From Alphaproteobacteria bacterium (lineage in GTDB: Bacteria > Pseudomonadota > Alphaproteobacteria > UBA9219 > RFNS01), in the NCBI GenBank assembly GCA_016124955.1, contig WGMR01000005.1, positions 232,056-296,055 of the forward strand: a stretch of 64,000 nucleotides of DNA, given 5' to 3'. The notes below the pieces were generated by a model. It did no database searches. It saw only the letters and a list, made by a program, of their open reading frames with translations, and was not told the DNA's origin. Made by a program: the position numbers and the translations under genes. Shown here piece by piece: positions 1-8,563 of the stretch; position 1 is the stretch's first letter; the number at the start of each line of letters is the position of its first letter.

Positions 1-308
1 TCATAGCGGCCGTTGTTCAGATCCTGCATGTATGTCGCAAGGTTGAATTCCTGCTGCATGACGAGTTTAAGTTCTAGTGCGGCAGCAAGGGCCTGCGACA
101 CCTCATATGTGACGCCGCCGAATTCCCTGGTGTTGATATCCTTCGTTACCATGGGCGGCCAAACGATATAGCCGCAGCCCAGCTGGCCGCTGGCGATAAC
201 GCGATCATAGGTTTTGTTGGAAGCCGCTTCGCCAGCATGTGCCGGTAAGGTCCAAAACCCGAATGCCAGTAAAAGAATAACGCTGTTGGCTGAATTGAAC
301 TTCTTCAT
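1..308 (-). CDS. Periplasmic amino-acid-type solute-binding protein, N-terminal part
   Basis: The frame opens at 308 and runs off the left edge of the window, so only about 102 codons are visible. The first 24 residues form a clear Sec signal peptide: KK, then the hydrophobic run VILLLAFGFW, then a PAHA-G cleavage site. The mature part has the pattern of the SBP_bac_3 family (YDRVIASGQLGCGY, then FGGVTYEVSQALAAAL), which resembles the first lobe of amino-acid ABC receptors and related periplasmic sensors. I chose the ATG at 308 because GAAGG lies 5 nt upstream; an in-frame ATG at 320 is less well placed. The gene directly follows nadK on the same strand (14 nt gap) and may be cotranscribed. 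The substrate cannot be told, and no permease or ATPase is visible. Confidence 0.7.
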   Translation of the reverse strand, partial: MKKFNSANSVILLLAFGFWTLPAHAGEAASNKTYDRVIASGQLGCGYIVWPPMVTKDINTREFGGVTYEVSQALAAALELKLVMQQEFNLATYMQDLNNGRY

Positions 309-322
309 GGCGGCCTTCATTA

Positions 323-1087
323 TCAGACTTCAAACTGTTCTTGCAGCATGCGCTCTTCCAGGTTGGCTTCCGGGTCGAACAGGACCGTGACGGCCATATC
401 GTCCACCTGTCGCACGTCCACGCACCTGACATCGCGCACTTCGGTAAAATCGGCCACCGCACTGACCGGGCGTTTTTCGGGTTCCAGAATATCGAAGCGC
501 AGCGTGGAGTCCGCCGGCAGCACAGCACCGCGCCAGCGGCGCGGGCGAAAAGCGCTGATCGGCGTCAAGGCCATCACATTGGCAGTAAGCGGCAAGATGG
601 GGCCGTGGGCAGAAAGGTTATAGGCCGTGCTGCCTGCCGGGGTGCTGGCAAGCACGCCGTCACATACCAATTCTTGCAGCCGCGTGACTCCATCGACCGT
701 AATCTTGATGTGCGCGGCTTGCCGCGTTTCGCGCAACAAGGAAACTTCGTTGAAGGCATAGGCTTCGGCCTTACCGCCATCGTTGCTGTGTGCGATCATA
801 TGCAGCGGGTGAAGTTCAACCATTTGCGTACGGGTCAGGCGGTCGGGTAAATCGGCCCTATCGTAGGTATTGAGCAAGAAGCCAACCGAACCGTGCCGCA
901 TGCCGTAAACCGGCTTTTGCAGTTTATGGGCCTTATGCAGTGTTTCCAGCATGAAGCCATCGCCGCCCAGCGCCACGATAATATCCGCCTTTTCCGGCGT
1001 TTGTTGGCCATACAGCTTGGTCAGCTCGTTCAGCGCAACTTGCGCCTTGGGCTGTTCGGCGGCGAGGAAGGCTATTTTTTCTGACAT
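323..1087 (-). CDS. nadK: NAD kinase
   Basis: Cytoplasmic ATP-dependent NAD kinase that makes NADP from NAD. The family signature GGDG lies near residues 41-44, followed by the NE motif (FNEVSLLR) and the glycine-rich [13 protein letters not shown] segment that binds the substrate. The length of about 254 residues is normal for the short alphaproteobacterial form. The open frame extends upstream to 1147, but [16 protein letters not shown] matches the usual start of the family, so I place the start at 1087; ATG 1102 is the alternative. It is divergent from chpT, with a 95-bp gap that carries a CtrA-like half-site pair, and is followed by the solute-binding protein gene. Confidence 0.9.
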   Translation of the reverse strand: MSEKIAFLAAEQPKAQVALNELTKLYGQQTPEKADIIVALGGDGFMLETLHKAHKLQKPVYGMRHGSVGFLLNTYDRADLPDRLTRTQMVELHPLHMIAHSNDGGKAEAYAFNEVSLLRETRQAAHIKITVDGVTRLQELVCDGVLASTPAGSTAYNLSAHGPILPLTANVMALTPISAFRPRRWRGAVLPADSTLRFDILEPEKRPVSAVADFTEVRDVRCVDVRQVDDMAVTVLFDPEANLEERMLQEQFEV

Positions 1088-1122
1088 ATCCACAGCTTTC
1101 ATAAGCTCTATGGGCCGAAGCG

Positions 1123-1138
1123 TTAAAGATTTCGTAAC
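1123..1138. promoter_or_regulatory. CtrA-like box between nadK and chpT
   Basis: TTAA (1123-1126), seven bases, then GTAAC (1134-1138). The CtrA consensus is TTAA-N7-TTAAC, so this has one mismatch. It lies in the divergent gap 45-60 bp upstream of chpT. ChpT phosphorylates CtrA in Caulobacter, so autoregulatory feedback would make sense, but the match could arise by chance. Confidence 0.3.
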
Positions 1139-1182
1139 CAGTGTCAACGCAGGATTAATATACAGAGAATTCAGGAGTTTCC

Positions 1183-1824
1183 ATGCAAATCGATATCCGG
1201 GTGGTGGAGCTGTTGTCCTCCAAGATATGCCACGACCTGATCAGCCCGGTCGGTGCGATCAACAACGGCGTTGAGCTGGTCAATGATGTCGGCGGTGGCG
1301 TGGTGGATGAAGCCATGAAGCTCATCGGCGATAGCGCGGGGCAGGCATCGCGCAAGCTGCGCCTGTTCCGTCTTTGTTATGGCCGCGCCGGAAGCGAAGG
1401 TAACCTTACGGTCAAGGACGCACGGAGCGTTGTCGAGGAATACCTCGAGCACGGCAAGATCAAGCTTAGCTGGCCTGCCGGAACACCGAGCGAGATGTTT
1501 GTTCAGAATCGCGGCGCGCTGAAGCTGCTGATCAACACAATCATGCTGGCGGAAGAAACGCTGGCCTATGGCGGGTCCATAACCGTGGCCGCGCCGGAAA
1601 ACCCGGGCGACGTCTCATGCAAAGTGGAAGCGGCGGGCAGGGGCGCGACGGTCCAGCCCGTAACCGTGGCTTGTCTGGACGGCAAGACGCCGGTCGAGGA
1701 AGTAACGCCGCGTACGGTCCATGCCTATATCGTTTCCCGCTTCTCCGAACATTTTGGCATTAAGCTGAAATATAATACCGGGGTATCTGAAAAGGTTACG
1801 TTTGTATTATCTAAATCGATATAA
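1183..1824 (+). CDS. chpT: Histidine phosphotransferase ChpT
   Basis: ChpT is the essential phosphotransferase that relays phosphate from the hybrid kinase CckA to CtrA and CpdR in alphaproteobacteria. The N-terminal helix carries the phospho-accepting site in [21 protein letters not shown] (His17 region), the characteristic DHp-like sequence. The rest looks like a degenerate ATPase-like domain without the ATP-binding boxes, as in the family. The length of 213 residues is typical. The start ATG is preceded by CAGGAG about 8 nt upstream. It stands immediately upstream of cheA and close to ctrA, placing the relay partner next to its target regulator. Confidence 0.88.
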   Translation: MQIDIRVVELLSSKICHDLISPVGAINNGVELVNDVGGGVVDEAMKLIGDSAGQASRKLRLFRLCYGRAGSEGNLTVKDARSVVEEYLEHGKIKLSWPAGTPSEMFVQNRGALKLLINTIMLAEETLAYGGSITVAAPENPGDVSCKVEAAGRGATVQPVTVACLDGKTPVEEVTPRTVHAYIVSRFSEHFGIKLKYNTGVSEKVTFVLSKSI

Positions 1825-1946
1825 TTCATAAGAATATTGCCTTCCGGTAAGGCCTTATTAATCATTGGTAACCACTATAGGGGGCAAGGATTCCACACCC
1901 CCTTCCTTGTGCCTGATTCAGGCGATAGCGTTCCATTGAGGCTGCC

Positions 1947-4589
1947 ATGGATGATCTGCTTAGCGAGTTTCTGACCGAAACCAACGAAGGCGTTGCACAG
2001 CTCGACGTGCAGCTTGTCGAATTAGAACAAAATCCTTCGAAGGAATTGCTTAGCAGCATCTTTCGCCTCGTGCACACCATCAAGGGTACTTGCGGGTTTC
2101 TCGGATTGCCGCGTCTTGAAAAAGTGGCGCATGCCGGTGAAAACGTGCTTGGAAAATTTCGCGATGGCGAATTGCCGGTTACGCCGGAAGCCGTCAGCCT
2201 GATTTTTCGCTCCATGGATACGATCAAGGGTATCCTGAGCGCACTTGAACAAACTGAAAAAGAACCGGAAGGCGATGATACGCAACTGATCGCCGATCTT
2301 AATGCGATGGCAGATGGTAAAGCCGCTGCCGCTCCGGCAACGCCTGCCGAACCTGCTGCCGGCCATGCGCCGGTTGTGGAAGAAAGCGCCGAGCCCATGG
2401 CCGCTGCGCCTGCGGAAGTAACCGAACAGCAAGAAGCCGCCGTGCCCGCGGTTGCGGAAACTCCGGCAGAAGTGCCGCCGGAAACAGTCAAGGCGGCAGC
2501 GCCGCCTGCGGCCGCCGCTGAAGGCGCGGCCAAAGAGTCCAGCCTCGCGCAATCGATCCGCGTGAATGTGGATGTGCTCGAAGATCTGATGACCATGGTG
2601 AGCGAGCTTGTGCTGACCCGCAACCAGCTTTTACAGATATCGCGTATGCAAAAGGACAGCGAATTTACGCCGCCGTTGCAGCGCCTTAACCACGTGGTTT
2701 CGGAACTGCAGGAAGGCGTTATGAAGACGCGCATGCAGCCCATCGGCAATGCATGGTCGAAGCTGCCGCGTATCGTGCGCGACCTGTCGATCGAATTAAA
2801 AAAGAAGATCGACCTTCAGATGCTTGGGGCCGATACCGAACTTGACCGCCAGGTTCTCGAAATGATCAAGGACCCGTTGACGCATATGGTGCGCAATTCG
2901 GGGGATCACGGTATCGAAGGGCCCGCCGACCGCATCAAGGCCGGCAAACCGGAAACGGGCCGCATTACGCTGAACGCTTATCACGAAGGCGGCCATATCA
3001 TCATAGAAATATCGGATGACGGTAAAGGTTTGCCGATCGACATGATCAAGAAAAAGGCGGTCAAGAACGGTCTTGCGACGGAAAGCGAACTTGAAGCGTT
3101 GAGCGATCAGCAGATTATGCAATTTATCTTCAAGCCGGGTTTTTCGACAGCAGCGCAGGTCACCAGCGTTTCCGGCCGTGGCGTCGGCATGGACGTGGTA
3201 AGAACGAATATCGAAAAAATCGGCGGCACCATAGATATGAATTCTGTCTATGGCAAGGGTTCGCGCTTTTTGATCAAAATTCCGCTGACACTGGCGATCG
3301 TTTCGGCGCTTATTGTCGAATGTGCCGGCGAACGTTTCGCCGTGCCGCAGCTTAGCGTGATCGAGCTGGTGCGGACATCTGCACGCAGCGAATACAGGAT
3401 TGAGCATATCAATAATGCTTCCGTCCTGCGTCTGCGCAACCGCCTGTTGCCGCTTATTTCGCTGCGCGAACTTCTGAAGCTTGAAGACAACAACGCGGAA
3501 CGCAAGGAAGACGAATGCTTTATCGTGGTGGCGCAGGTCGGCGCTTCGACCTTCGGCATCATGGTTGACCGGGTTTTCGATACCGAGGAAATCGTGGTCA
3601 AGCCGGTTTCGCCCATTCTTCGTCATATCAACATTTTTTCCGGCAACACCATTCTTGGCGACGGCAGCGTCATCATGATCCTTGATCCGAATGGCATTGC
3701 CAGCAATGTCGGCGAGATCCAGGGCGCCGCACTGGATGGCGCGGACGCGCAGGCAAGCCAAAAATCCAAACAAGGTTCGCGGCAGGCATTGTTGCTGTTC
3801 CGTGCGGGCAGCAAGGCGCCAAAAGCGGTGCCACTGGCGCTTGTCGCACGGCTTGAGGATGTCGATATGGAAACCGTTGAACTTTCGAACGGCAAGCCGG
3901 TCGTGCAGTATCGCGGGAAGCTAATGCCGCTTGTCCCGATACAGGAAGGTTATGAAATCAAGCGAACGGGCAACCAGCCGGTTCTGGTTTTTGCGGATAA
4001 CGAGCGTTCGATGGGCCTGATTGTCGATGAGATTGTGGACATCGTCGAAGACAATATGAATGTCGAGCTTTCCACCGACAAGACCGGTCTGATGGGGAGC
4101 GCGATCATTTCAGGCAAGGCCACGGACGTGATCGATATCGGGTACTACCTCGATCTCGCGTTCCCCGACTGGTTCGGGGTCAAGGATGAAGATACGTTTG
4201 GAGAAGAAAAGACGAACAATATTCTTCTGGTTGATGACAGCCCGTTCTTCCGTAATCTTCTGACCCCGCTGCTTACCGTTGCGGGTTATAAGGTAACGAC
4301 CGCGGAAAACCCGCTGCAGGCGATCAAGCTGATGGAAGGCGAACAGCTTTACGATGCGGTCGTCAGTGATATCGAAATGCCCGGCATGAACGGCTTTGAT
4401 TTTGTGACCAAGCTTAGGCAGGACGAAAAGTGGCGCGCCACGCCCGTGATCGCCATGTCTTCGCATACCACGCCGCGCGATCTTGAGCGCGGCCGCCAGG
4501 TCGGGTTCACGGATTATGTCGCCAAATTTGACCGCGAAGGGTTGCTGCAAGCGCTGCATCATTCGCTGAAGGTGGGAGGCACGGCATGA
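1947..4589 (+). CDS. cheA: Hybrid chemotaxis histidine kinase CheA with C-terminal receiver
   Basis: Central kinase of chemotaxis signalling, coupled to receptors through CheW. Domain order: HPt with phospho-accepting His43 in LVHTIKGTCGFLG; an Ala/Pro/Glu-rich linker (about 125-200); dimerisation helices (ESSLAQSIRVNVDVLEDLM); HATPase with the H box HMVRNSGDHGIE and later boxes DDGKGLP and GRGVGMDVV; two CheW-like regions (about 450-720); and a receiver domain from about residue 755 (ILLVDDSPFF, acceptor Asp in VVSDIEMPGMNG, Lys near the end). At 880 residues it is longer than E. coli CheA because of the extra CheW-like region and the fused receiver, which may act as a phosphate sink. The stop overlaps the cheW start (ATGA). 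Confidence 0.95.
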   Translation: MDDLLSEFLTETNEGVAQLDVQLVELEQNPSKELLSSIFRLVHTIKGTCGFLGLPRLEKVAHAGENVLGKFRDGELPVTPEAVSLIFRSMDTIKGILSALEQTEKEPEGDDTQLIADLNAMADGKAAAAPATPAEPAAGHAPVVEESAEPMAAAPAEVTEQQEAAVPAVAETPAEVPPETVKAAAPPAAAAEGAAKESSLAQSIRVNVDVLEDLMTMVSELVLTRNQLLQISRMQKDSEFTPPLQRLNHVVSELQEGVMKTRMQPIGNAWSKLPRIVRDLSIELKKKIDLQMLGADTELDRQVLEMIKDPLTHMVRNSGDHGIEGPADRIKAGKPETGRITLNAYHEGGHIIIEISDDGKGLPIDMIKKKAVKNGLATESELEALSDQQIMQFIFKPGFSTAAQVTSVSGRGVGMDVVRTNIEKIGGTIDMNSVYGKGSRFLIKIPLTLAIVSALIVECAGERFAVPQLSVIELVRTSARSEYRIEHINNASVLRLRNRLLPLISLRELLKLEDNNAERKEDECFIVVAQVGASTFGIMVDRVFDTEEIVVKPVSPILRHINIFSGNTILGDGSVIMILDPNGIASNVGEIQGAALDGADAQASQKSKQGSRQALLLFRAGSKAPKAVPLALVARLEDVDMETVELSNGKPVVQYRGKLMPLVPIQEGYEIKRTGNQPVLVFADNERSMGLIVDEIVDIVEDNMNVELSTDKTGLMGSAIISGKATDVIDIGYYLDLAFPDWFGVKDEDTFGEEKTNNILLVDDSPFFRNLLTPLLTVAGYKVTTAENPLQAIKLMEGEQLYDAVVSDIEMPGMNGFDFVTKLRQDEKWRATPVIAMSSHTTPRDLERGRQVGFTDYVAKFDREGLLQALHHSLKVGGTA

Positions 4590-5080
4590 ACATGCAACTT
4601 CCTGCCACCGAAGTTAAAAGGGGCTCTAGCCCGACGGTGATCGAACGCAACGATTTTGTGACGATGACAATAGCGGGTCAGCTGTTCGGCATTCCCGTTC
4701 TGCAGGTGCAGGATGTTTTGTCGCCGCAGAAAATCACAAAAATTCCGTTGGCGCCGCCTGAAGTTTCCGGCTCGCTGAACCTGCGCGGGCGGATCGTGAC
4801 CGCGATCAATCTGCGCACCCGCATGGGCTTGCCGCCAAGAGAAGGCAAGGGCGATGGCATGAGCGTTGTGGCCGAGTTCAAGGACGAACTGTATAGCCTG
4901 ATGGTCGATCAGGTGGGCGAGGTTATGAGCCTCAATAGCAGCGATTTTGAACAAAGCCCGCCCACCCTTGATCCTCGCTGGAGAGAAGTTTCCACGGGCA
5001 TCTATCGCCTGGACGGCAAGTTATTGGTTGTGCTGGACGTTTCGCGGCTTCTAAACTTTATTAAGTCCGAAGCCGTATGA
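4586..5080 (+). CDS. cheW: Chemotaxis coupling protein CheW
   Basis: Single-domain adaptor (164 residues) linking methyl-accepting receptors to CheA. After a short variable N-terminus it shows the CheW core: FVTMTIAGQLFGIPVLQVQDVL, then the conserved SGSLNLRGRIVTAINLRTRMG segment and a C-terminal half ending in LDVSRLLNF. The start overlaps the cheA stop by 4 bp, which implies translational coupling and balanced amounts of the two proteins. Confidence 0.93.
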   Translation: MNMQLPATEVKRGSSPTVIERNDFVTMTIAGQLFGIPVLQVQDVLSPQKITKIPLAPPEVSGSLNLRGRIVTAINLRTRMGLPPREGKGDGMSVVAEFKDELYSLMVDQVGEVMSLNSSDFEQSPPTLDPRWREVSTGIYRLDGKLLVVLDVSRLLNFIKSEAV

Positions 5081-5113
5081 TACCATGGGACGATAGAGCA
5101 AGGGCAAGCCCGC

Positions 5114-5485
5114 ATGAAATCCTGTCTTATTGTCGATGATAGCCGCGTCGTCCGTAAGGTCGCCCGCAAGATATTCGAGGATTTGGGTTTCACCTGCCTT
5201 GAGGCGGAAGACGGCCAGCAAGCGCTGACGGAATGCCAGAAGCAGCTGCCGGAAATGGTGCTGCTTGACTGGAATATGCCTGTTATGAACGGGCTCGAAT
5301 TCCTGCTGGCCATGCGCAAGCTTCCGAACGGCAACGGGCCGGTGGTTGTGTTCTGCACGACCGAGAACGATATGAGCCATATTCAGAAGGCTCTTGCGGC
5401 CGGTGCAAACGAATACATCATGAAGCCGTTCGATAGTGACATCATCCAAAGCAAGCTTTCCCAGCTTGGTTTGGCGGCGACATAG
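5114..5485 (+). CDS. cheY: CheY-type single-domain response regulator
   Basis: A stand-alone receiver of 123 residues that, when phosphorylated by CheA, binds the flagellar switch. The acidic pair is Asp8-Asp9 (IVDDS), the acceptor is Asp52 (LLDWNMPVMNG), and the conserved Thr and Lys are in FCTTEND and IMKPFD. No output domain follows. It lies between cheW and cheB with gaps of 33 and 6 bp, so it is part of one che operon. Confidence 0.93.
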   Translation: MKSCLIVDDSRVVRKVARKIFEDLGFTCLEAEDGQQALTECQKQLPEMVLLDWNMPVMNGLEFLLAMRKLPNGNGPVVVFCTTENDMSHIQKALAAGANEYIMKPFDSDIIQSKLSQLGLAAT

Positions 5486-5491
5486 CTGGGC

Positions 5492-6715
5492 ATGATGGAA
5501 ACAGGAGCTAGCAACACACAAGTGCAATCAGCTGTGCATGCCGGAGCAGGAAAGCCCACAGGCGGTTTACCTTACCGTGTTATGGTGGTCGAAGATTCGA
5601 TCGTTATTCGTGGCCTGATTTCACGCGCACTTGAAAGTGACCCCGATATCAAGGTCGTTGCCTCCGCTGCCGATGGCGAGATCGGCATCCGCATGCTCAA
5701 GAAAATGCCGGTTGATGTCATCGTGCTTGATATCGAAATGCCTGTCATGGACGGCATGACCGCGATCCCGCATTTGCTGGGCGTTGATCCGGCGGTCAAG
5801 ATCATCATGGCATCCACGTTGACGCTGAAGAACGCCGAGATCAGCATGAAGGCGCTTGAGCTGGGCGCTTCCGATTATGTGCCCAAGCCCGTGACTTCGC
5901 GCGAATTGACAGCGGCAGTAGATTTCAAGCGCGAACTTGTCGATAAGGTCAAGGTTTTGGCCGTGGCTGCACGCAGGGCGGGTGTGCGCCGCGCCGAACC
6001 CGAAGCTCCCGCCTTTCGTGCATCGCAGCCGGGCGCACAACCGGCCGCAGACCAAGACACAAGAAGCGCATTCAAGGATAAGCCCGCCCCGCCAGCCAAA
6101 GTCGTGACGTTGCGCACGCACCCGATCATTAAACCCGATATTATCGCGATCGGCAGCTCGACCGGCGGTCCGCAAGCGCTTTTTAAGGTCATCAAGGATC
6201 TTGGCGCGGATTTGCAGCAGCCTATCGTGCTGACGCAGCACATGCCGCCATCCTTCACGACCATCCTTGCCGATCATATCAACAAGCATTGCGGCGTGCC
6301 GTGCAGCGAAGCCAAAGATGGTGACGTGCTGACGAAGGGCAAGGTGCTGCTTGCGCCAGGCAATTACCATATGACCATCGTCAAGAACCCGGCCGGGCAG
6401 CATGTTGTGAAGCTGAACCAGGAACCGGCAGAAAATTTTTGCCGCCCCGCGGTGGACCCCATGCTGCGTTCCCTGTTGCCGTTGTTCGACAAAAGAATAC
6501 TGGTCGTCATCCTTACGGGCATGGGGCAGGACGGGATGAAGAGCAGCGATTTGATCGTGCAGGCGGGCGGTAGCGTTATTGCGCAGGATGAAGCCACCAG
6601 CGTGGTGTGGGGGATGCCCGGCGCTGTCGCGATGGCGGGGCTTTGCTCGGCGGTTCTGCCGCTTAATGACGTGGGCGGCTATGCGCGGAAGATCGCTTTG
6701 GGGATGAAGCCATGA
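5492..6715 (+). CDS. cheB: Chemoreceptor methylesterase/deamidase CheB
   Basis: Removes methyl groups from receptor glutamates when phosphorylated by CheA, giving adaptation. The N-terminal receiver has acceptor Asp80 (VIVLDIEMPVMDG); a Pro/Ala/Arg-rich linker covers about 155-205. The methylesterase domain has the catalytic triad: Ser in GSSTGGPQAL (221-230), His250 in VLTQHMPPSFT, and Asp in LTGMGQDGM. The length of 407 residues is normal. The stop overlaps the cheR start by 4 bp. The first codons offer two Met residues; the earlier one is given. Confidence 0.94.
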   Translation: MMETGASNTQVQSAVHAGAGKPTGGLPYRVMVVEDSIVIRGLISRALESDPDIKVVASAADGEIGIRMLKKMPVDVIVLDIEMPVMDGMTAIPHLLGVDPAVKIIMASTLTLKNAEISMKALELGASDYVPKPVTSRELTAAVDFKRELVDKVKVLAVAARRAGVRRAEPEAPAFRASQPGAQPAADQDTRSAFKDKPAPPAKVVTLRTHPIIKPDIIAIGSSTGGPQALFKVIKDLGADLQQPIVLTQHMPPSFTTILADHINKHCGVPCSEAKDGDVLTKGKVLLAPGNYHMTIVKNPAGQHVVKLNQEPAENFCRPAVDPMLRSLLPLFDKRILVVILTGMGQDGMKSSDLIVQAGGSVIAQDEATSVVWGMPGAVAMAGLCSAVLPLNDVGGYARKIALGMKP

Positions 6716-7596
6716 GGCCGGAAGATTTCGACCTTTTCTCGACCATCGTGAAGCAGCGTTCCGGCCTCGTGCTGACGCCCGAAAAAGCCTATTTGCTTGA
6801 ATCGCGCCTGATGCCGGTCGCGCGCAAATGGAACCTTAAAAACCTTGACGATCTGGCGGCTTCGATCCGGGCCAAGCGGGAAGAAGCGCTTCTGCGCGAT
6901 ATGACGGAAGCGATGACGACAAATGAATCATCTTTTTTCCGCGATCAACGGCCGTTTGACCAGTTCCGGCAAGTGGTATTACCCAAATTGCTGGAAACGA
7001 GGGCCGGCAAGAAGCACATTCGCATTTGGTCGGCCGCTTCTTCGAGCGGGCAGGAAGCCTACACGCTGGCCATGCTTTTGAACGAAGACAAGGCCCGGCT
7101 TGCCGGCTGGCGGATAGAAATTGTGGGCACCGATCTTTCCAGCGAAATGGTCGAGCGTGCCCGCAGCGGCATCTATACGCAGTTCGAAGTGCAGCGCGGT
7201 CTGCCTATCACCTTGCTTGTGAAATACTTTACGCAGCAGGGCGACAAGTGGCAGATCAATCAGGATATCCGCAACATGGTCAGTTTCAGGGAAATGAACC
7301 TGTTGCAGGATTTCGGCCCCATAGGGGTCTTTGATGTCGTGTTTTGCCGCAACGTGCTGATCTATTTCGATGCGCAGACCAAGGGTAAGGTCCTGGAATC
7401 GATCAGCCGCGTGATGACGCCCGATGGCGTATTGTATCTGGGCGGAGCCGAAACCGTTCTGGGGATTACCGATAAATTCAAGCCGTTGGAAGGCCAGCGT
7501 GCGCTCTATGTCCAGTCAAGCGCTTCGGCGGGTCTTTATGGGGCTCCGGCTGGCGCCGCACCTGCGCAGCCAGCCACAGGCACAGTGGCCCGTTAA
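6712..7596 (+). CDS. cheR: Chemoreceptor methyltransferase CheR
   Basis: SAM-dependent methyltransferase that methylates glutamates on chemoreceptors, opposing CheB. The N-terminal helical domain contains TEAMTTNESSFFRD, a hallmark of the family. The catalytic domain has the SAM-binding segment IRIWSAASSSGQEAYTLAML and the later FDVVFCRNVLIYFD motif. It is 294 residues with a short Ala/Pro tail that varies in the family. Last gene of the che operon; convergent to ctrA with a 26-bp gap. Confidence 0.94.
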   Translation: MRPEDFDLFSTIVKQRSGLVLTPEKAYLLESRLMPVARKWNLKNLDDLAASIRAKREEALLRDMTEAMTTNESSFFRDQRPFDQFRQVVLPKLLETRAGKKHIRIWSAASSSGQEAYTLAMLLNEDKARLAGWRIEIVGTDLSSEMVERARSGIYTQFEVQRGLPITLLVKYFTQQGDKWQINQDIRNMVSFREMNLLQDFGPIGVFDVVFCRNVLIYFDAQTKGKVLESISRVMTPDGVLYLGGAETVLGITDKFKPLEGQRALYVQSSASAGLYGAPAGAAPAQPATGTVAR

Positions 7597-7622
7597 ATTC
7601 GATATAAAAGGTACCTGGAAGG

Positions 7623-8351
7623 TTAGCCCGCAACCGCCGCGCTTGTTTCGCTCGGGGATTTGCCATCGCTGGCGGCATTCGGGTCGCGCAGCACGTAGCC
7701 ACGGCCCCATACCGTCTCGATGTAGTTGTCGCCCCCGGCGGCCGTCGCCAGCTTTTTACGCAGCTTGCAGACGAACACGTCGATGATCTTCAGTTCCGGC
7801 TCGTCCATACCGCCATAAAGGTGGTTCAGGAACATTTCCTTGGTCAGCGTCGTGCCCTTGCGAAGGCTCAGAAGCTCAAGGATGCCGTATTCCTTGCCGG
7901 TAAGGTGGAGGGGCTTGCCGTCCACTTCGACCGTACGGGTATCGAGGTTGACCATCAGCTTGCCGGTGCGGATCACGCTGTCCGAATGGCCCTTGCTGCG
8001 GCGGATGATCGCGTGAATACGCGCAACCAGTTCGCGGCGGTCGAAAGGCTTGGTCAGATAATCGTCGGCGCCGAAGCCAAGACCCTTGATCTTGTTGTCG
8101 AGTTCCGACAGGCCCGACAAAATTAATATCGGTGTCGAAACTTTCGCGGCGCGAAGCCTGCGCAGAACTTCATACCCGTCAATGTCGGGTAACATGAGAT
8201 CGAGTACGATGATATCGTAATCGTAGATCTTGCCGATCTCGAGGCCGTCCTCACCGAGGTCGGTCGTATCGACAATGAAACCTTCGGCTTGCAGCATGAG
8301 CTCGATGCTTTTTGCGACCGAGGTATCGTCTTCAACGAGCAGAACGCGCAT
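7623..8351 (-). CDS. ctrA: Cell-cycle master response regulator CtrA
   Basis: OmpR-type regulator that binds TTAA-N7-TTAAC sites; in alphaproteobacteria it controls cell division, replication initiation or motility. The receiver carries Glu7-Asp8-Asp9 (LLVEDD) and acceptor Asp51 ([14 protein letters not shown]), the same position as in Caulobacter. The winged-helix output domain includes [32 protein letters not shown], near identical to the family. It is 242 residues with an Ala/Ser tail. The product is expected to be phosphorylated through ChpT, encoded 6 kb away. The 212-bp upstream region is AT-rich with TTAA motifs and a GANTC site. Confidence 0.95.
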   Translation of the reverse strand: MRVLLVEDDTSVAKSIELMLQAEGFIVDTTDLGEDGLEIGKIYDYDIIVLDLMLPDIDGYEVLRRLRAAKVSTPILILSGLSELDNKIKGLGFGADDYLTKPFDRRELVARIHAIIRRSKGHSDSVIRTGKLMVNLDTRTVEVDGKPLHLTGKEYGILELLSLRKGTTLTKEMFLNHLYGGMDEPELKIIDVFVCKLRKKLATAAGGDNYIETVWGRGYVLRDPNAASDGKSPSETSAAVAG

Positions 8352-8563
8352 GGCACCCTCACTATGGTTATCTGCTTTAATTATTACGTCACGCGTATGA
8401 GCAGGCGAGGAGCCAAGACTCGCGTAACACTCTTTAACAATTTACACTAATTAACCAAAAATGTTAACAAAACATGAAAATTATTAATATTTACACATGT
8501 TTATTAAGTTTATTTCTCGTTTACCAATAAAGTCATACACTTAGTTAAGGGAGCGAATCTGCC
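8352..8563. promoter_or_regulatory. Divergent ctrA/fliI promoter region with TTAA motifs and GANTC sites
   Basis: This 212-bp gap is far more AT-rich than its neighbours. It has several TTAAC half-sites: 8434-8438, 8451-8455 (TTAACC) and 8464-8468. The last two are separated by nine bases rather than the seven of the classic CtrA box, so they are half-sites, not a consensus box. GACTC at 8417-8421 and GAATC at 8555-8559 are GANTC sites, the target of the CcrM methyltransferase; a GANTC site also lies in the Caulobacter ctrA P1 promoter. Regulation by CtrA and methylation is inferred. Confidence 0.4.

Noticed and set aside
8451..8467. Classic CtrA box before ctrA
   Set aside because: The two TTAA half-sites are separated by nine bases, not seven, so I list them only as half-sites.
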